A stretch of 46,215 nucleotides of DNA from a virus, in the IMG/VR virus record IMGVR_UViG_3300042556_002013, positions 1 to 46,215 of that record; one strand, given 5' to 3'. The position numbers were made by a program, and so were the translations under genes. Positions 26,557-32,519 of this stretch are shown one piece after another. The notes below the pieces were generated by a model. It made no database searches, was not told where the DNA came from, and worked only from the letters and a program-made list of their open reading frames with translations. The stretch's first letter is position 1, and every line of letters begins with the position of its first letter.

Positions 26557-27030
26557 ATGAACGATCTAGAAAGAAAAAAACGACTGATTGTGACGGCCTT
26601 GGGCGCACAACAAATCTACGCGCAGTGTCACGACGAATGCGTTGACTTAAAATTCTTCAAGCATGACCTGAAGATGCACTCCAAAAACCTTATCACCAAG
26701 CTAGAGCGTGAGCTTATGCCCATCTTTGGTATACTTGGCAACGTAGAGGGTGGAGACGCATACTTAAATGCTATCGAATCTATGGAAATCACGCTTCAAA
26801 ACCTTGCAACCCTTCCTGTAGAGTATTGGGCGCTAGTAAATCAAGGAATTTCGGACATAAAACGACAAATAGATGAAAAAAACCAAGCAAGCGTTGAAGG
26901 AACACCTGATGCAGAAGCTAACGGAGTGGAGGCCACAGATGGATCAGGAGATCATCAGGATAGTAGTGAACGTCAACCTGAACAAGTTGAAGTCAATGAG
27001 GATGGAGGACATAGAGAGCCTATTCATTAA
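26557..27030 (+). CDS. Helical protein with acidic disordered tail (157 aa)
   Basis: Residues 1-110 are helical (MNDLERKKRLIVTALGAQQIYAQ..., 'LITKLERELMPIFGILGNVEGGDAYLNAIESMEIT'). The last 45 residues are rich in Glu, Asp, Gln and Gly and look disordered. That tail is encoded in the region shared with the next gene in another frame, so its composition may be a by-product of overlap. Function unknown. Confidence 0.6.
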   Translation: MNDLERKKRLIVTALGAQQIYAQCHDECVDLKFFKHDLKMHSKNLITKLERELMPIFGILGNVEGGDAYLNAIESMEITLQNLATLPVEYWALVNQGISDIKRQIDEKNQASVEGTPDAEANGVEATDGSGDHQDSSERQPEQVEVNEDGGHREPIH

Positions 27031-27130
27031 GTGTAAAAATGATCTTTCCCCCTTCACCAATCCCAGTTACGACTCCCCTTGGAGACGGATACATCCTCTA
27101 CATAACTCCGGGGGGGATGCTGGAGAATGA
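26873..27130 (+). CDS. Small helical protein in an overlapping frame (85 aa)
   Basis: The frame starts at ATG 26873 inside the previous gene and overlaps it by 158 bases. The first 57 residues (MKKTKQALKEHLMQKLTEWRPQMDQEIIRIVVNVN...) show regular amphipathic helices and look more protein-like than the competing tail of the upstream gene. The end overlaps the next gene too. If real, this is true dual coding. Confidence 0.45.
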   Translation: MKKTKQALKEHLMQKLTEWRPQMDQEIIRIVVNVNLNKLKSMRMEDIESLFIKCKNDLSPFTNPSYDSPWRRIHPLHNSGGDAGE

Positions 27131-27230
27131 TGAGATAACGGTCGTGCTGTCAAACGGCGGCGAAATCAGGCACTTTACAAGCGATCAGGTGCGTGTGTGG
27201 AAAAACTCAACCTACGGAATACATGAATAA
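27039..27230 (+). CDS. Small beta-rich protein (63 aa)
   Basis: 'LGDGYILYITPGGMLENDEITVVLSNGGEIRHFTSDQVRVWKN' shows a compact beta-sheet pattern typical of small phage proteins. It overlaps the previous frame by 92 bases and the next gene by eight. Function unknown. Confidence 0.5.
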   Translation: MIFPPSPIPVTTPLGDGYILYITPGGMLENDEITVVLSNGGEIRHFTSDQVRVWKNSTYGIHE

Positions 27231-27411
27231 TTACGTGATAACGATATGGGACGGCGACAAGATCGTCCACAACGCAAAGTCAAGGGCTAAAAGTCCAGAG
27301 TCGGCTAAGACCAAGGTTTTGAACGACTGCTACAAGCTCGATAAAATGATGGGAACTGAACATAAATGGTTAAGCTACAGATGGGACATACAAGCGACAA
27401 TAAGCCGATAA
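27223..27411 (+). CDS. Unknown small protein (62 aa)
   Basis: MNNYVITIWDGDKIVHNAKSRAKSPESAKTKVL is a beta-hairpin plus helix. ATG 27223 overlaps the upstream stop by eight bases and is preferred to an ATG at 27193 deep inside the previous gene. No family recognised. Confidence 0.5.
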   Translation: MNNYVITIWDGDKIVHNAKSRAKSPESAKTKVLNDCYKLDKMMGTEHKWLSYRWDIQATISR

Positions 27412-27593
27412 AATATGCATCGGACATACTTAACGAAGTGGTTATGGACATGATTATGCGTGAAAAGAAGGGTTTTTCTGAGTATAATCACACAATGGAC
27501 CGCACGGACCTGACTAAGGAGCAGTGGATCCAACACGCATACGAGGAGGCGCTTGATCTGGCGTTGTATCTCAAGAAGATTATGAAGGTTTAG
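27366..27593 (+). CDS. Short MazG-like protein with EEALDLALYLKK motif (75 aa)
   Basis: The C-terminal 'WIQHAYEEALDLALYLKKIM' matches a motif common to short phage proteins sometimes grouped with MazG-like nucleotide pyrophosphohydrolases, where the E-E-x-x-D residues bind metal. The protein lacks the other half of a full MazG active site. ATG at 27366 or 27381 are both possible starts. Confidence 0.5.
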   Translation: MVKLQMGHTSDNKPIKYASDILNEVVMDMIMREKKGFSEYNHTMDRTDLTKEQWIQHAYEEALDLALYLKKIMKV

Positions 27594-27621
27594 TCACAAA
27601 TATTTGAAAAATTGTGACAAT

Positions 27622-27746
27622 AGTCAGGTGGCGGAATGGTAGACGCTAATATGGTATGTAACTGGATACGAATATACTTTGCCATATTAATACAATCCAG
27701 CAGATAGTATCTGAAGTATATGCAGGTTCGAATCCTGTCCTGACTA
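27622..27746 (+). ncRNA. tRNA-like element D (class II-like, abnormal anticodon domain)
   Basis: Acceptor AGTCAGG (27622-27628) pairs with CCTGACT (27739-27745), followed by discriminator A. The D arm (GCG 27631-27633 with CGC 27644-27646, loop with GG) and T arm (27722-27738, loop TTCGAAT) are normal. The 75 nt between D and T arms do not form a standard anticodon arm. Instead TAATATGG (27647-27654) pairs with CCATATTA (27682-27689), and CTGGAT in its loop (27662-27667) is the exact complement of ATCCAG (27695-27700), a possible pseudoknot. A 7-bp inverted repeat (GTCACAA 27593-27599 with TTGTGAC 27612-27618) lies just upstream. It ends 16 bases before the next gene. An intron-bearing tRNA-Leu is the alternative. 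Confidence 0.6.
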
Positions 27747-27762
27747 CAAAAAAAATAAAAAA

Positions 27763-28020
27763 ATGAGACAAACAGGTAGAACATCGAGAATTGTCAACTT
27801 TGTAGTTGAACAATTATTTAGTGTCGGAAGATGCATCGCAGCCGACCACATAGTTTTTGAATATGACAAAACAACACAAACACATATTAAGTATTTCATA
27901 GAAAGAGTTGAACGTAGAATCTCCATTGATTCGCATGGCGGAATGAAAGTTAATTCAGAAATAATAAAAGTTAATGATGTATACATGGTTGACTTTAAAC
28001 TATCACCTATTGAATCTTAA
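27763..28020 (+). CDS. Unknown small protein behind tRNA-like element D (85 aa)
   Basis: MRQTGRTSRIVNFVVEQLFSVGRCIAADH has a basic N-terminus, then alpha/beta sequence ('FEYDKTTQTHIKYFIERVERRISI'). This could be a fragment of a nucleotide-binding fold but no motif is convincing. It lies between two tRNA-like elements of similar sequence. Confidence 0.5.
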   Translation: MRQTGRTSRIVNFVVEQLFSVGRCIAADHIVFEYDKTTQTHIKYFIERVERRISIDSHGGMKVNSEIIKVNDVYMVDFKLSPIES

Positions 28021-28028
28021 AATATTAT

Positions 28029-28124
28029 AGTCAGGTGGCGGAATTGGTAGACGCTAAGCGTAGTAAGGGTGTAGAAACGACGTATAAATTTTCACCCATA
28101 CAGGTTCGAGTCCTGTCCTGGCTA
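28029..28124 (+). ncRNA. tRNA-like element E (related to D, no anticodon arm)
   Basis: AGTCAGG (28029-28035) pairs with CCTGGCT (28117-28123, one G-U), with discriminator A at 28124. The D arm (28038-28054) is almost identical to that of element D (GCGGAATTGGTAGACGC) and the T arm spans 28100-28116 (loop TTCGAGT). Between them, 45 nt contain only a GGGTG/CACCC stem (28067-28071 with 28093-28097) with a 21-nt loop. No 5-bp anticodon stem with seven-base loop can be drawn. The next ATG is nine bases downstream. Confidence 0.6.
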
Positions 28125-28132
28125 CAAAACAA

Positions 28133-28426
28133 ATGAATATGAAAAATAAAACAACCTACACAATCTTTGCCTATGCACCAGGCACGGAGGTTTATGCCAT
28201 CTCGATATGGCACGATCACGGAGATCCAACCGATCACCTAGCAATTTACAAAGCCCGTGTAGCTTCATGGCACTACGACACGGGAGATAAAGACGTCGTT
28301 TACTGGCTAGAAAGTATGGAAGGTAAGGAATGGGGAGACTCTGTTGAGGGCCAGTACGTGTCACAGTCATTTGACGATTTACTGTTTGACGTTAAAAAAC
28401 TTTGGAAGCATGAAGAAGAAATATAA
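28133..28426 (+). CDS. Unknown small protein behind tRNA-like element E (97 aa)
   Basis: MNMKNKTTYTIFAYAPGTEVYAISIWHDHGDPTDH... is a compact alpha/beta protein rich in Asp, His and Trp. A second ATG six bases later is possible. If RNase Z cuts after element E, the message would have a very short leader. Function unknown. Confidence 0.55.
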   Translation: MNMKNKTTYTIFAYAPGTEVYAISIWHDHGDPTDHLAIYKARVASWHYDTGDKDVVYWLESMEGKEWGDSVEGQYVSQSFDDLLFDVKKLWKHEEEI

Positions 28427-28526
28427 CTTCCGCAAGGACATCGAACACCTCATCCCGTATTTAGTCATGATCGCCGTTGGCGTGTTAACCTTTTATATCA
28501 TTCAAGTATGTGCAAATCTGATGTGA
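28410..28526 (+). CDS. Micro membrane protein 1 (38 aa)
   Basis: MKKKYNFRKDIEHLIPYLVMIAVGVLTFYIIQVC is a basic start followed by one membrane helix. The ATG is inside the end of the previous gene (17-base overlap). Part of a run of three single-helix micro-proteins. Confidence 0.45.
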   Translation: MKKKYNFRKDIEHLIPYLVMIAVGVLTFYIIQVCANLM

Positions 28527-28534
28527 GGCGCGGT

Positions 28535-28648
28535 ATGAGAAAGATCTGGTGGGAAATTAACAAGCCCCACTGGTACACCGTAGTCGTCTACTACTTAATT
28601 CTAACAATCCTTTATTTTATACTCGTATGGAAACTTACATTATCCTAG
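28535..28648 (+). CDS. Micro membrane protein 2 (37 aa)
   Basis: MRKIWWEINKPHWYTVVVYYLILTILYFILVW is a single membrane helix with Trp/Tyr at its edges. An in-frame ATG at 28508 would lengthen it by nine residues and overlap the previous gene. Confidence 0.42.
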   Translation: MRKIWWEINKPHWYTVVVYYLILTILYFILVWKLTLS

Positions 28649-28722
28649 GACTTGCAGCTCTTATCCTGTACGTGGGTGTTTACGCCTTAGTTCGTATAAT
28701 AGAAAAAACCGACCATCACTGA
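28627..28722 (+). CDS. Micro membrane protein 3 (31 aa)
   Basis: METYIILGLAALILYVGVYALVRIIEKTDHH has one membrane helix and a short charged tail. It overlaps the previous micro-gene by 22 bases in another frame and ends the early operon. Confidence 0.4.
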   Translation: METYIILGLAALILYVGVYALVRIIEKTDHH

Positions 28723-28731
28723 TCGGCTTTA
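28703..28731. terminator. Weak hairpin between convergent operons
   Basis: ACCGA and TCGGC-flanked arms with A and T runs on both sides could stop both the plus-strand genes ending at 28722 and the minus-strand genes ending at 28772. The stem is only 4-6 bp. The rest of 28732-28771 shows nothing. Confidence 0.3.
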
Positions 28732-28771
28732 ACCGTAAATATAACGGGCCGTCTACACAACCCGTGCATCC

Positions 28772-29035
28772 TTAGCAGTCCCACTTGCGGAGAGCCAACG
28801 CCTTCCTTGTGGGTTTGCCATTTGGTTTCTTCATAGGACCAGGCATACCACCCATTCTAGCACAGAAGGACTTCCTCCGAGCAGCGCTCTTGGGAGACTT
28901 CTTTGCTTGCTTGGCTGAAACTGGTGGCTTCAATGTACCTCCTGTTTCGCGCTTGTACGCGGCACGACCCTTGGCGTTCAATCCGCCTGCCGGGTTCTTG
29001 CCTTCCTTACGCTGCCATGCTGGTGACTTTGCCAT
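28772..29035 (-). CDS. Small basic conserved phage protein, DUF6321-like (87 aa)
   Basis: The sequence pattern 'MAKSPAWQRKEGKNPAGGLN', '...GRAAYKRETGG', 'KSFCARMGGMPGPM' and 'PTRKALALRKWDC' is one I know as a recurrent family in marine and freshwater phages; I believe it is labelled DUF6321, though the number is from memory. The conserved Cys residues and Arg/Lys-rich body suggest a nucleic-acid-binding or virion-internal role. Last gene of the basic-protein operon. Confidence 0.7.
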   Translation of the reverse strand: MAKSPAWQRKEGKNPAGGLNAKGRAAYKRETGGTLKPPVSAKQAKKSPKSAARRKSFCARMGGMPGPMKKPNGKPTRKALALRKWDC

Positions 29036-29364
29036 TACTTGTATTTTTTCATCATTTTCTTAGCAGCAAGGGCTGATCCAACTCCGGTTTTGGTGTACTT
29101 TATTGGGCCTCCACCTGTAGACTCGTCATAACCTCTAACTGATCTACCTTTTGGATTACCCAAAAGTCTACCTGTTTTAGTAATCTTCCCTTTTGATTTT
29201 TCTACATATCCTTTTTCTCCGTATTTACGGACTTCTTTAGATTTTACTACAGCGCCAGAACCAAGAGTTTTTTTAACCTTAGTTGTGGTCTTATTTTTAC
29301 CTTCGGTTATTTTAACCTTGGCATTATCTGTAGTGTAACTTGTCTTTTTCTTTGGAGGCATCAT
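29035..29364 (-). CDS. Small very basic protein (109 aa)
   Basis: MMPPKKKTSYTTDNAKVKITEGKNKTTTKVKKTLG is dominated by Lys, Thr and Gly, without hydrophobic core. It looks disordered and DNA- or RNA-binding. One-base overlap with the next gene. Confidence 0.6.
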   Translation of the reverse strand: MMPPKKKTSYTTDNAKVKITEGKNKTTTKVKKTLGSGAVVKSKEVRKYGEKGYVEKSKGKITKTGRLLGNPKGRSVRGYDESTGGGPIKYTKTGVGSALAAKKMMKKYK

Positions 29365-29382
29365 TGTATCTAGATATTAAAA

Positions 29383-29535
29383 TTATTTCTTTTTAGCTGT
29401 TTTCTTCGACTGTGCAAACGCTTTTGCCGTTGGCGCACCCTTGCTACCAACCTTTCTCATCTTCTCGCCTGATCCAGCAGCAATGCGCTTGCGCTTGGCG
29501 TGAATGTTTGCGTATAGTCCTGCCTTTGCTTTCAT
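29383..29535 (-). CDS. Micro-protein of the 'GLYANIHAKRKRI' family (50 aa)
   Basis: MKAKAGLYANIHAKRKRIAA followed by 'GSGEKMRKVGSKGAPTAKAF' and a Lys-rich end is a tiny protein pattern I have seen repeatedly in phage genomes from aquatic environments. Role unknown. It overlaps the next gene upstream by an ATGA junction, which supports the reading. Confidence 0.65.
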   Translation of the reverse strand: MKAKAGLYANIHAKRKRIAAGSGEKMRKVGSKGAPTAKAFAQSKKTAKKK

Positions 29536-29651
29536 CCTTGTCCTCTTGAAGGTTTTGTTTTCTTGTCCATGGGAGACTTGCGCTTACACGCCTTGCCGTC
29601 CTTTCGTTTACCAAAGGTAGTCTTTGATCCGCTTCCTATTCCTTTTGCCAT
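29532..29651 (-). CDS. Micro-protein, basic (39 aa)
   Basis: MAKGIGSGSKTTFGKRKDGK... ends 'KTKPSRGQG'. The 'GSKTTFGKR.GK' start and 'GQG' end recur in small phage proteins. Its ATG overlaps the previous stop (TAATG), and its stop overlaps the next ATG, so the three are translationally linked. Confidence 0.6.
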   Translation of the reverse strand: MAKGIGSGSKTTFGKRKDGKACKRKSPMDKKTKPSRGQG

Positions 29652-30199
29652 TACTTTTTACCTTTTCGCACCTCTTTTTTAAACGCAGCACGTTGAGAAA
29701 CAGGGTTACTCATAACGTACTTGCGTGTTTCTTCATCCTTCGGAGAATTGGCTTGAACTTGGTAAGCTCTGCCACCCTTTGTACGTCCCTTACCAGCAGG
29801 TATTCGAAGAGTCCTAGTGGTTGATTGGACATCAGCCTTGCGAGACATCATGCGCTTTTCAACCATCCTCTTTCCGCCATTTGATTTGGTTACAATCTTA
29901 CGACGGACCATAGATGGTGTTGAGGTTACCTTAACCTTCTTGTTCGAGGCGCTGTCGTAAGCAAATGTTTTTCTAGGATTAGACACGTCTTTTCTGACGT
30001 TCTTAGACCGTGTTGGTGTAGATCGGCTTTTCTCAGTCAAAAACGGTTCGTCAGACCCCTTACGATACTCCTTGAATGTCTTCTTGGTTACGCGAGGACC
30101 AACAACTTCCCTAGACTTATACTCCGTGCCAGAAGCAGTCGTACCGCTACTCTTTGTAACAGTACGGCCTAGTAGATTTTTTTTGACTTTCTGAGGCAT
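29651..30199 (-). CDS. Basic protein with KVKKNLLGRTV start (182 aa)
   Basis: Lys/Arg/Ser/Thr-rich throughout, with no hydrophobic core. The first 14 residues (MPQKVKKNLLGRTV) are nearly the same as those of the 130-residue protein at 30489-30881, so the two are paralogues or share a targeting peptide. The C-terminal 'NPVSQRAAFKKEVRKGKK' is strongly basic. A virion-internal DNA-binding role is possible. Confidence 0.65.
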   Translation of the reverse strand: MPQKVKKNLLGRTVTKSSGTTASGTEYKSREVVGPRVTKKTFKEYRKGSDEPFLTEKSRSTPTRSKNVRKDVSNPRKTFAYDSASNKKVKVTSTPSMVRRKIVTKSNGGKRMVEKRMMSRKADVQSTTRTLRIPAGKGRTKGGRAYQVQANSPKDEETRKYVMSNPVSQRAAFKKEVRKGKK

Positions 30200-30489
30200 T
30201 ACTTTTTCTTAGGTTTTGATTTCCCTGTTTGTCTTCCTGGAGTAATCATGTTTTCTATTCGCTGCTTCTTCTTCTGAAGCTGTCCAAGTTTACCCTGGGC
30301 AAGGCTTGATTCAGAAACACCAGAAATCTTACTAGCAGCCTTATTCAGGTACTCTTGCTTGTTTAAACCCTTCTGACTAGATTCCAACTTTGATATTCTT
30401 GTGTTTACCTTGTTGAGCTTAGACTGATTTCTCTCTTGTCGAGTTTTCAGTCTCAAAGGATTCTTTGGGCCGGCTGATGGTTTTTTCAT
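30199..30489 (-). CDS. Basic helical protein (96 aa)
   Basis: MKKPSAGPKNPLRLKTRQERNQSKLNKVNTRISKLESSQKG and 'LGQLQKKKQRIENMI' form two amphipathic helices flanked by basic tails, suggesting a small dimer. TAATG-type junctions on both sides. Confidence 0.6.
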   Translation of the reverse strand: MKKPSAGPKNPLRLKTRQERNQSKLNKVNTRISKLESSQKGLNKQEYLNKAASKISGVSESSLAQGKLGQLQKKKQRIENMITPGRQTGKSKPKKK

Positions 30490-30881
30490 TATTTATTTTT
30501 CTTTGTATAGTAACTGTATGTTTTAGCCTGTGATACACGACCAAGACCGGTAGTAACAAACTTCTCGCCCGGCTTCTTTACAGTAACCGAACGCTGCTTC
30601 TTCATGCCTGGCCCACTCACAGTACTCTTTGTAACCGTGGTCTTAGCCTTTGGATCAGAATAAGATTTTGTCTTCTTCTTGGTAGCCCCGCCACCCAAAT
30701 CTCCAGTCGATTTAGTCTTGATCGTGTTGCCCTTGATAGTGGTCTTGTTTCCACCAATCTTAGTCGTACTCCTCACTAGCTGGCGGTCACGTCCATACAC
30801 AGAACGGCTAACTGACCCATCCGCAGACGTGTTTTTTACAACCGTCCGTCCGAGCAAGTTCTTTTTTACTTTTTCTGGCAT
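30489..30881 (-). CDS. Basic protein, paralogue with KVKKNLLGRTV start (130 aa)
   Basis: Begins MPEKVKKNLLGRTVVK, matching the 182-residue protein, and then diverges into a Thr/Lys/Ser/Gly-rich low-complexity body ('TTKIGGNKTTIKGNTIKTK'). The two proteins share the start motif at the same distance from the Met, so gene duplication followed by divergence is the simplest explanation. Confidence 0.65.
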   Translation of the reverse strand: MPEKVKKNLLGRTVVKNTSADGSVSRSVYGRDRQLVRSTTKIGGNKTTIKGNTIKTKSTGDLGGGATKKKTKSYSDPKAKTTVTKSTVSGPGMKKQRSVTVKKPGEKFVTTGLGRVSQAKTYSYYTKKNK

Positions 30882-30897
30882 TTCTTTATTTTTTAAA

Positions 30898-31344
30898 TTA
30901 CTTTCTTCTCAAAAGTGACTTCTTCGACATACCCTGAACAGACTTTGGAACATTGTTGTCATTGTAATCCTGACGCGATGGACGCATCTCACTCGCCTTC
31001 TCCTTCTCCTTACGGGTCATCGGACGGGCAGGGGCGTTAGACTTAACCTCACCAATCTTCTTCTGCCACCTCTTCTCAGCACGACTACCCTTCTTCAACA
31101 CAACATTCTTCTCACCACCCGTGCCAGACGAAGTCTTTACAGTGTAACTCTTAGTTCCGGTATTCGACTTGCCACCGCCGGCATTATAGGCCGCAGTCTT
31201 ACTGCACGACCCCTGTATATCACATCGTTGATTTTTAGGTTTGTCGCCCTTGAAAAGATTTTTAATTCTTTTCCCAAGACCAGGACCAGGGGTGCTACCC
31301 ATCTGATTGGATGCATACTGCTGAGATGCAAGTTTCTTGTTCAT
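30898..31344 (-). CDS. First gene of the basic-protein operon (148 aa)
   Basis: MNKKLASQQYASNQMGSTPGP precedes a Lys/Gly/Ser-rich body with 'CDIQGSC' and a basic C-terminus ending KSLLRRK. The frame is open to 31377, but that part lies in the promoter (31359-31389), so ATG 31344 is the start; the leader would be about 10 bases. Confidence 0.65.
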   Translation of the reverse strand: MNKKLASQQYASNQMGSTPGPGLGKRIKNLFKGDKPKNQRCDIQGSCSKTAAYNAGGGKSNTGTKSYTVKTSSGTGGEKNVVLKKGSRAEKRWQKKIGEVKSNAPARPMTRKEKEKASEMRPSRQDYNDNNVPKSVQGMSKKSLLRRK

Positions 31345-31358
31345 AGCATTATTTTTTA

Positions 31359-31388
31359 CAAATATATGCAAGATCATCTATTATCCAA
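31359..31388 (-). promoter_or_regulatory. Promoter of the basic-protein operon
   Basis: On the minus strand TTTG (31389-31386), a 19-base spacer and TATATTTG (31366-31359). Confidence 0.85.
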
Positions 31389-31390
31389 AA

Positions 31391-31420
31391 AATTAGACAT
31401 TCCTAGACATTTTTAGACAT
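31391..31420. repeat. Three helically phased 10-bp repeats upstream of a promoter
   Basis: TAGACAT occurs at 31394-31400, 31404-31410 and 31414-31420, exactly ten bases apart, directly beyond the -33 box of the basic-protein promoter. Spacing by one helical turn suggests a protein bound on one face of the DNA. Confidence 0.6.
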
Positions 31421-31585
31421 TTTATTGACCAATTGTGGTTGGGGTCACCCCCCCTACCACCACCGCCACGGCCCCTTCCCGAAGTCGATTTGGCAACAGG
31501 GGTACCCTCCAATCGGCTGATTTACAGTCAGTTACACCTACTTAGCTATGTCGTTGATAGTCAGCAAGATAAAGTGGGGAGCAGG

Positions 31586-31606
31586 CCGTGGAACATCCGT
31601 GGAACA
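31586..31606. repeat. Tandem 10-bp direct repeat
   Basis: CCGTGGAACA at 31586-31595 and 31597-31606, period 11 bp. Confidence 0.5.
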
Positions 31607-31622
31607 ATGCGGGCTGTAGAGA

Positions 31623-31682
31623 TAGTGTACACCATACACTTACTACACGTGCTAGGACTTAGTGTACATCGCACACTTACTA
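31623..31682. repeat. Two 23-bp direct repeats, each partly palindromic
   Basis: Copies at 31623-31645 and 31660-31682 agree at 20 of 23 positions. Each contains arms AGTGT and ACACT around a short centre and ends CACTTACTA. The starts are 37 bases apart. They look like paired operators or iterons. Confidence 0.6.
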
Positions 31683-31932
31683 TGCCGATTACCCTGCACC
31701 CGATGACCATACAACACACCCAACACCCCGCACCCGATAGCCTGCCCGACAACCCGTAAACTTGTCTCCGCTCGGTGGAGAAAGTAGACTAACCCATTGA
31801 TAATCAACCTGTTTGCATAAAAGCACCAACGTGTTGTTTATCAGCACGTTAGATTCCGCTCAGCCATGCACACCACGCAGGCCAAATAACCCGCTCGACA
31901 CGGTCATGCAAGCCAATAGAAACCGCCTAGAA

Positions 31933-32360
31933 CCCGCGTCAATACTGTGATACAGGCAATGCTTGGAATTTCTGCTTCGGGCAACCCTAGATTGTGAGAG
32001 CCAATGTGCGAGCGTGTGCGAGTGCTTTTATTGCTCTTTGCCTATCTCTGTGCTGTTTGTGTGTTATCTAGTGGAATCTGTGGTGGGTTTGCCCGCGATT
32101 GGGCTGTCCTGTGCCTGTTGGCTTGCCTGTCTGCTTCCCTTTCCTGATTACTTGCTTTTTGTTTCTTGCTCTCTCCTGTAGACTATGTGAGAGCTACCAT
32201 ATTTTGACTATTTCCCGCCGGCCATATCGATCGATTTCCTCAGTATTGACGCGGCTTTCAGCACTATTGCTTACAAAGATAGTCAATGTTTATGCGGGTT
32301 CCAAGAAAAGCAAGAAAAAAATGAAAAAAAAATACGCTCTACAACCCGCGTCAATCCTAG
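31933..32360. repeat. Three dispersed copies of a CCGCGTCAAT motif
   Basis: Copies are at 31931-31947 (plus), 32241-32254 (inverted) and 32344-32356 (plus). The first and second share 14 identical bases (CCGCGTCAATACTG) in opposite orientation; the first and third share AACCCGCGTCAAT. They occur only in the gene-free stretch as far as I could see. Confidence 0.6.
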
Positions 32361-32480
32361 AAAAGTGAAAATAATTGAAAAAATATTTGCAATCTACTTT
32401 TGGCCGCTTGTGTCGCGGGTTTCAGAAGGTGTGATTTCTGAATGCCCTGTAAACACAGGTAGTTTAGAGCGTGTTTAAAA

Positions 32481-32514
32481 TTTGGATTAGAACTTAAAGA
32501 TTAACCTATATTTG
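32481..32514 (+). promoter_or_regulatory. Promoter of the large structured RNA
   Basis: TATATTTG at 32507-32514 is a perfect -7 box. The nearest upstream TTTG (32481-32484) leaves a 22-base spacer, slightly long. Confidence 0.55.
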
Positions 32515-32519
32515 CACCG

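Larger units (their letters stand above)
31390..32506. other. Repeat-rich stretch of 1.1 kb without convincing genes
   Basis: No frame here has normal phage coding character; the longest (31433-31759, 31963-32181) are Pro- or Cys-rich. The stretch contains several repeats and palindromes listed separately, a C-rich part (31440-31750), a T/G-rich part (31960-32190), an inverted repeat AACGTG/CACGTT (31829-31851 area) and the palindrome TTGATAATCAA near 31797. It lies where transcription diverges. An origin, partition or packaging site are all possible. Confidence 0.6.

Noticed and set aside
27622-28124. Two ordinary tRNA-Leu genes
   Set aside because: Acceptor, D and T arms fit, but no 5-bp anticodon stem with a seven-base loop can be formed in either, so I list them as tRNA-like.
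31381-31389. TTATCCAAA as a DnaA box
   Set aside because: Two mismatches from TTATCCACA, single, and already used by the promoter.
31433-31759. 108-residue frame in the repeat-rich stretch
   Set aside because: Pro-rich low-complexity start, no leader or promoter in front, and it runs across several DNA repeats; not protein-like.
31963-32181. 72-residue Cys/Leu-rich frame
   Set aside because: Composition follows the local T/G-rich DNA and there is no usable start context; it resembles a by-product of base composition.
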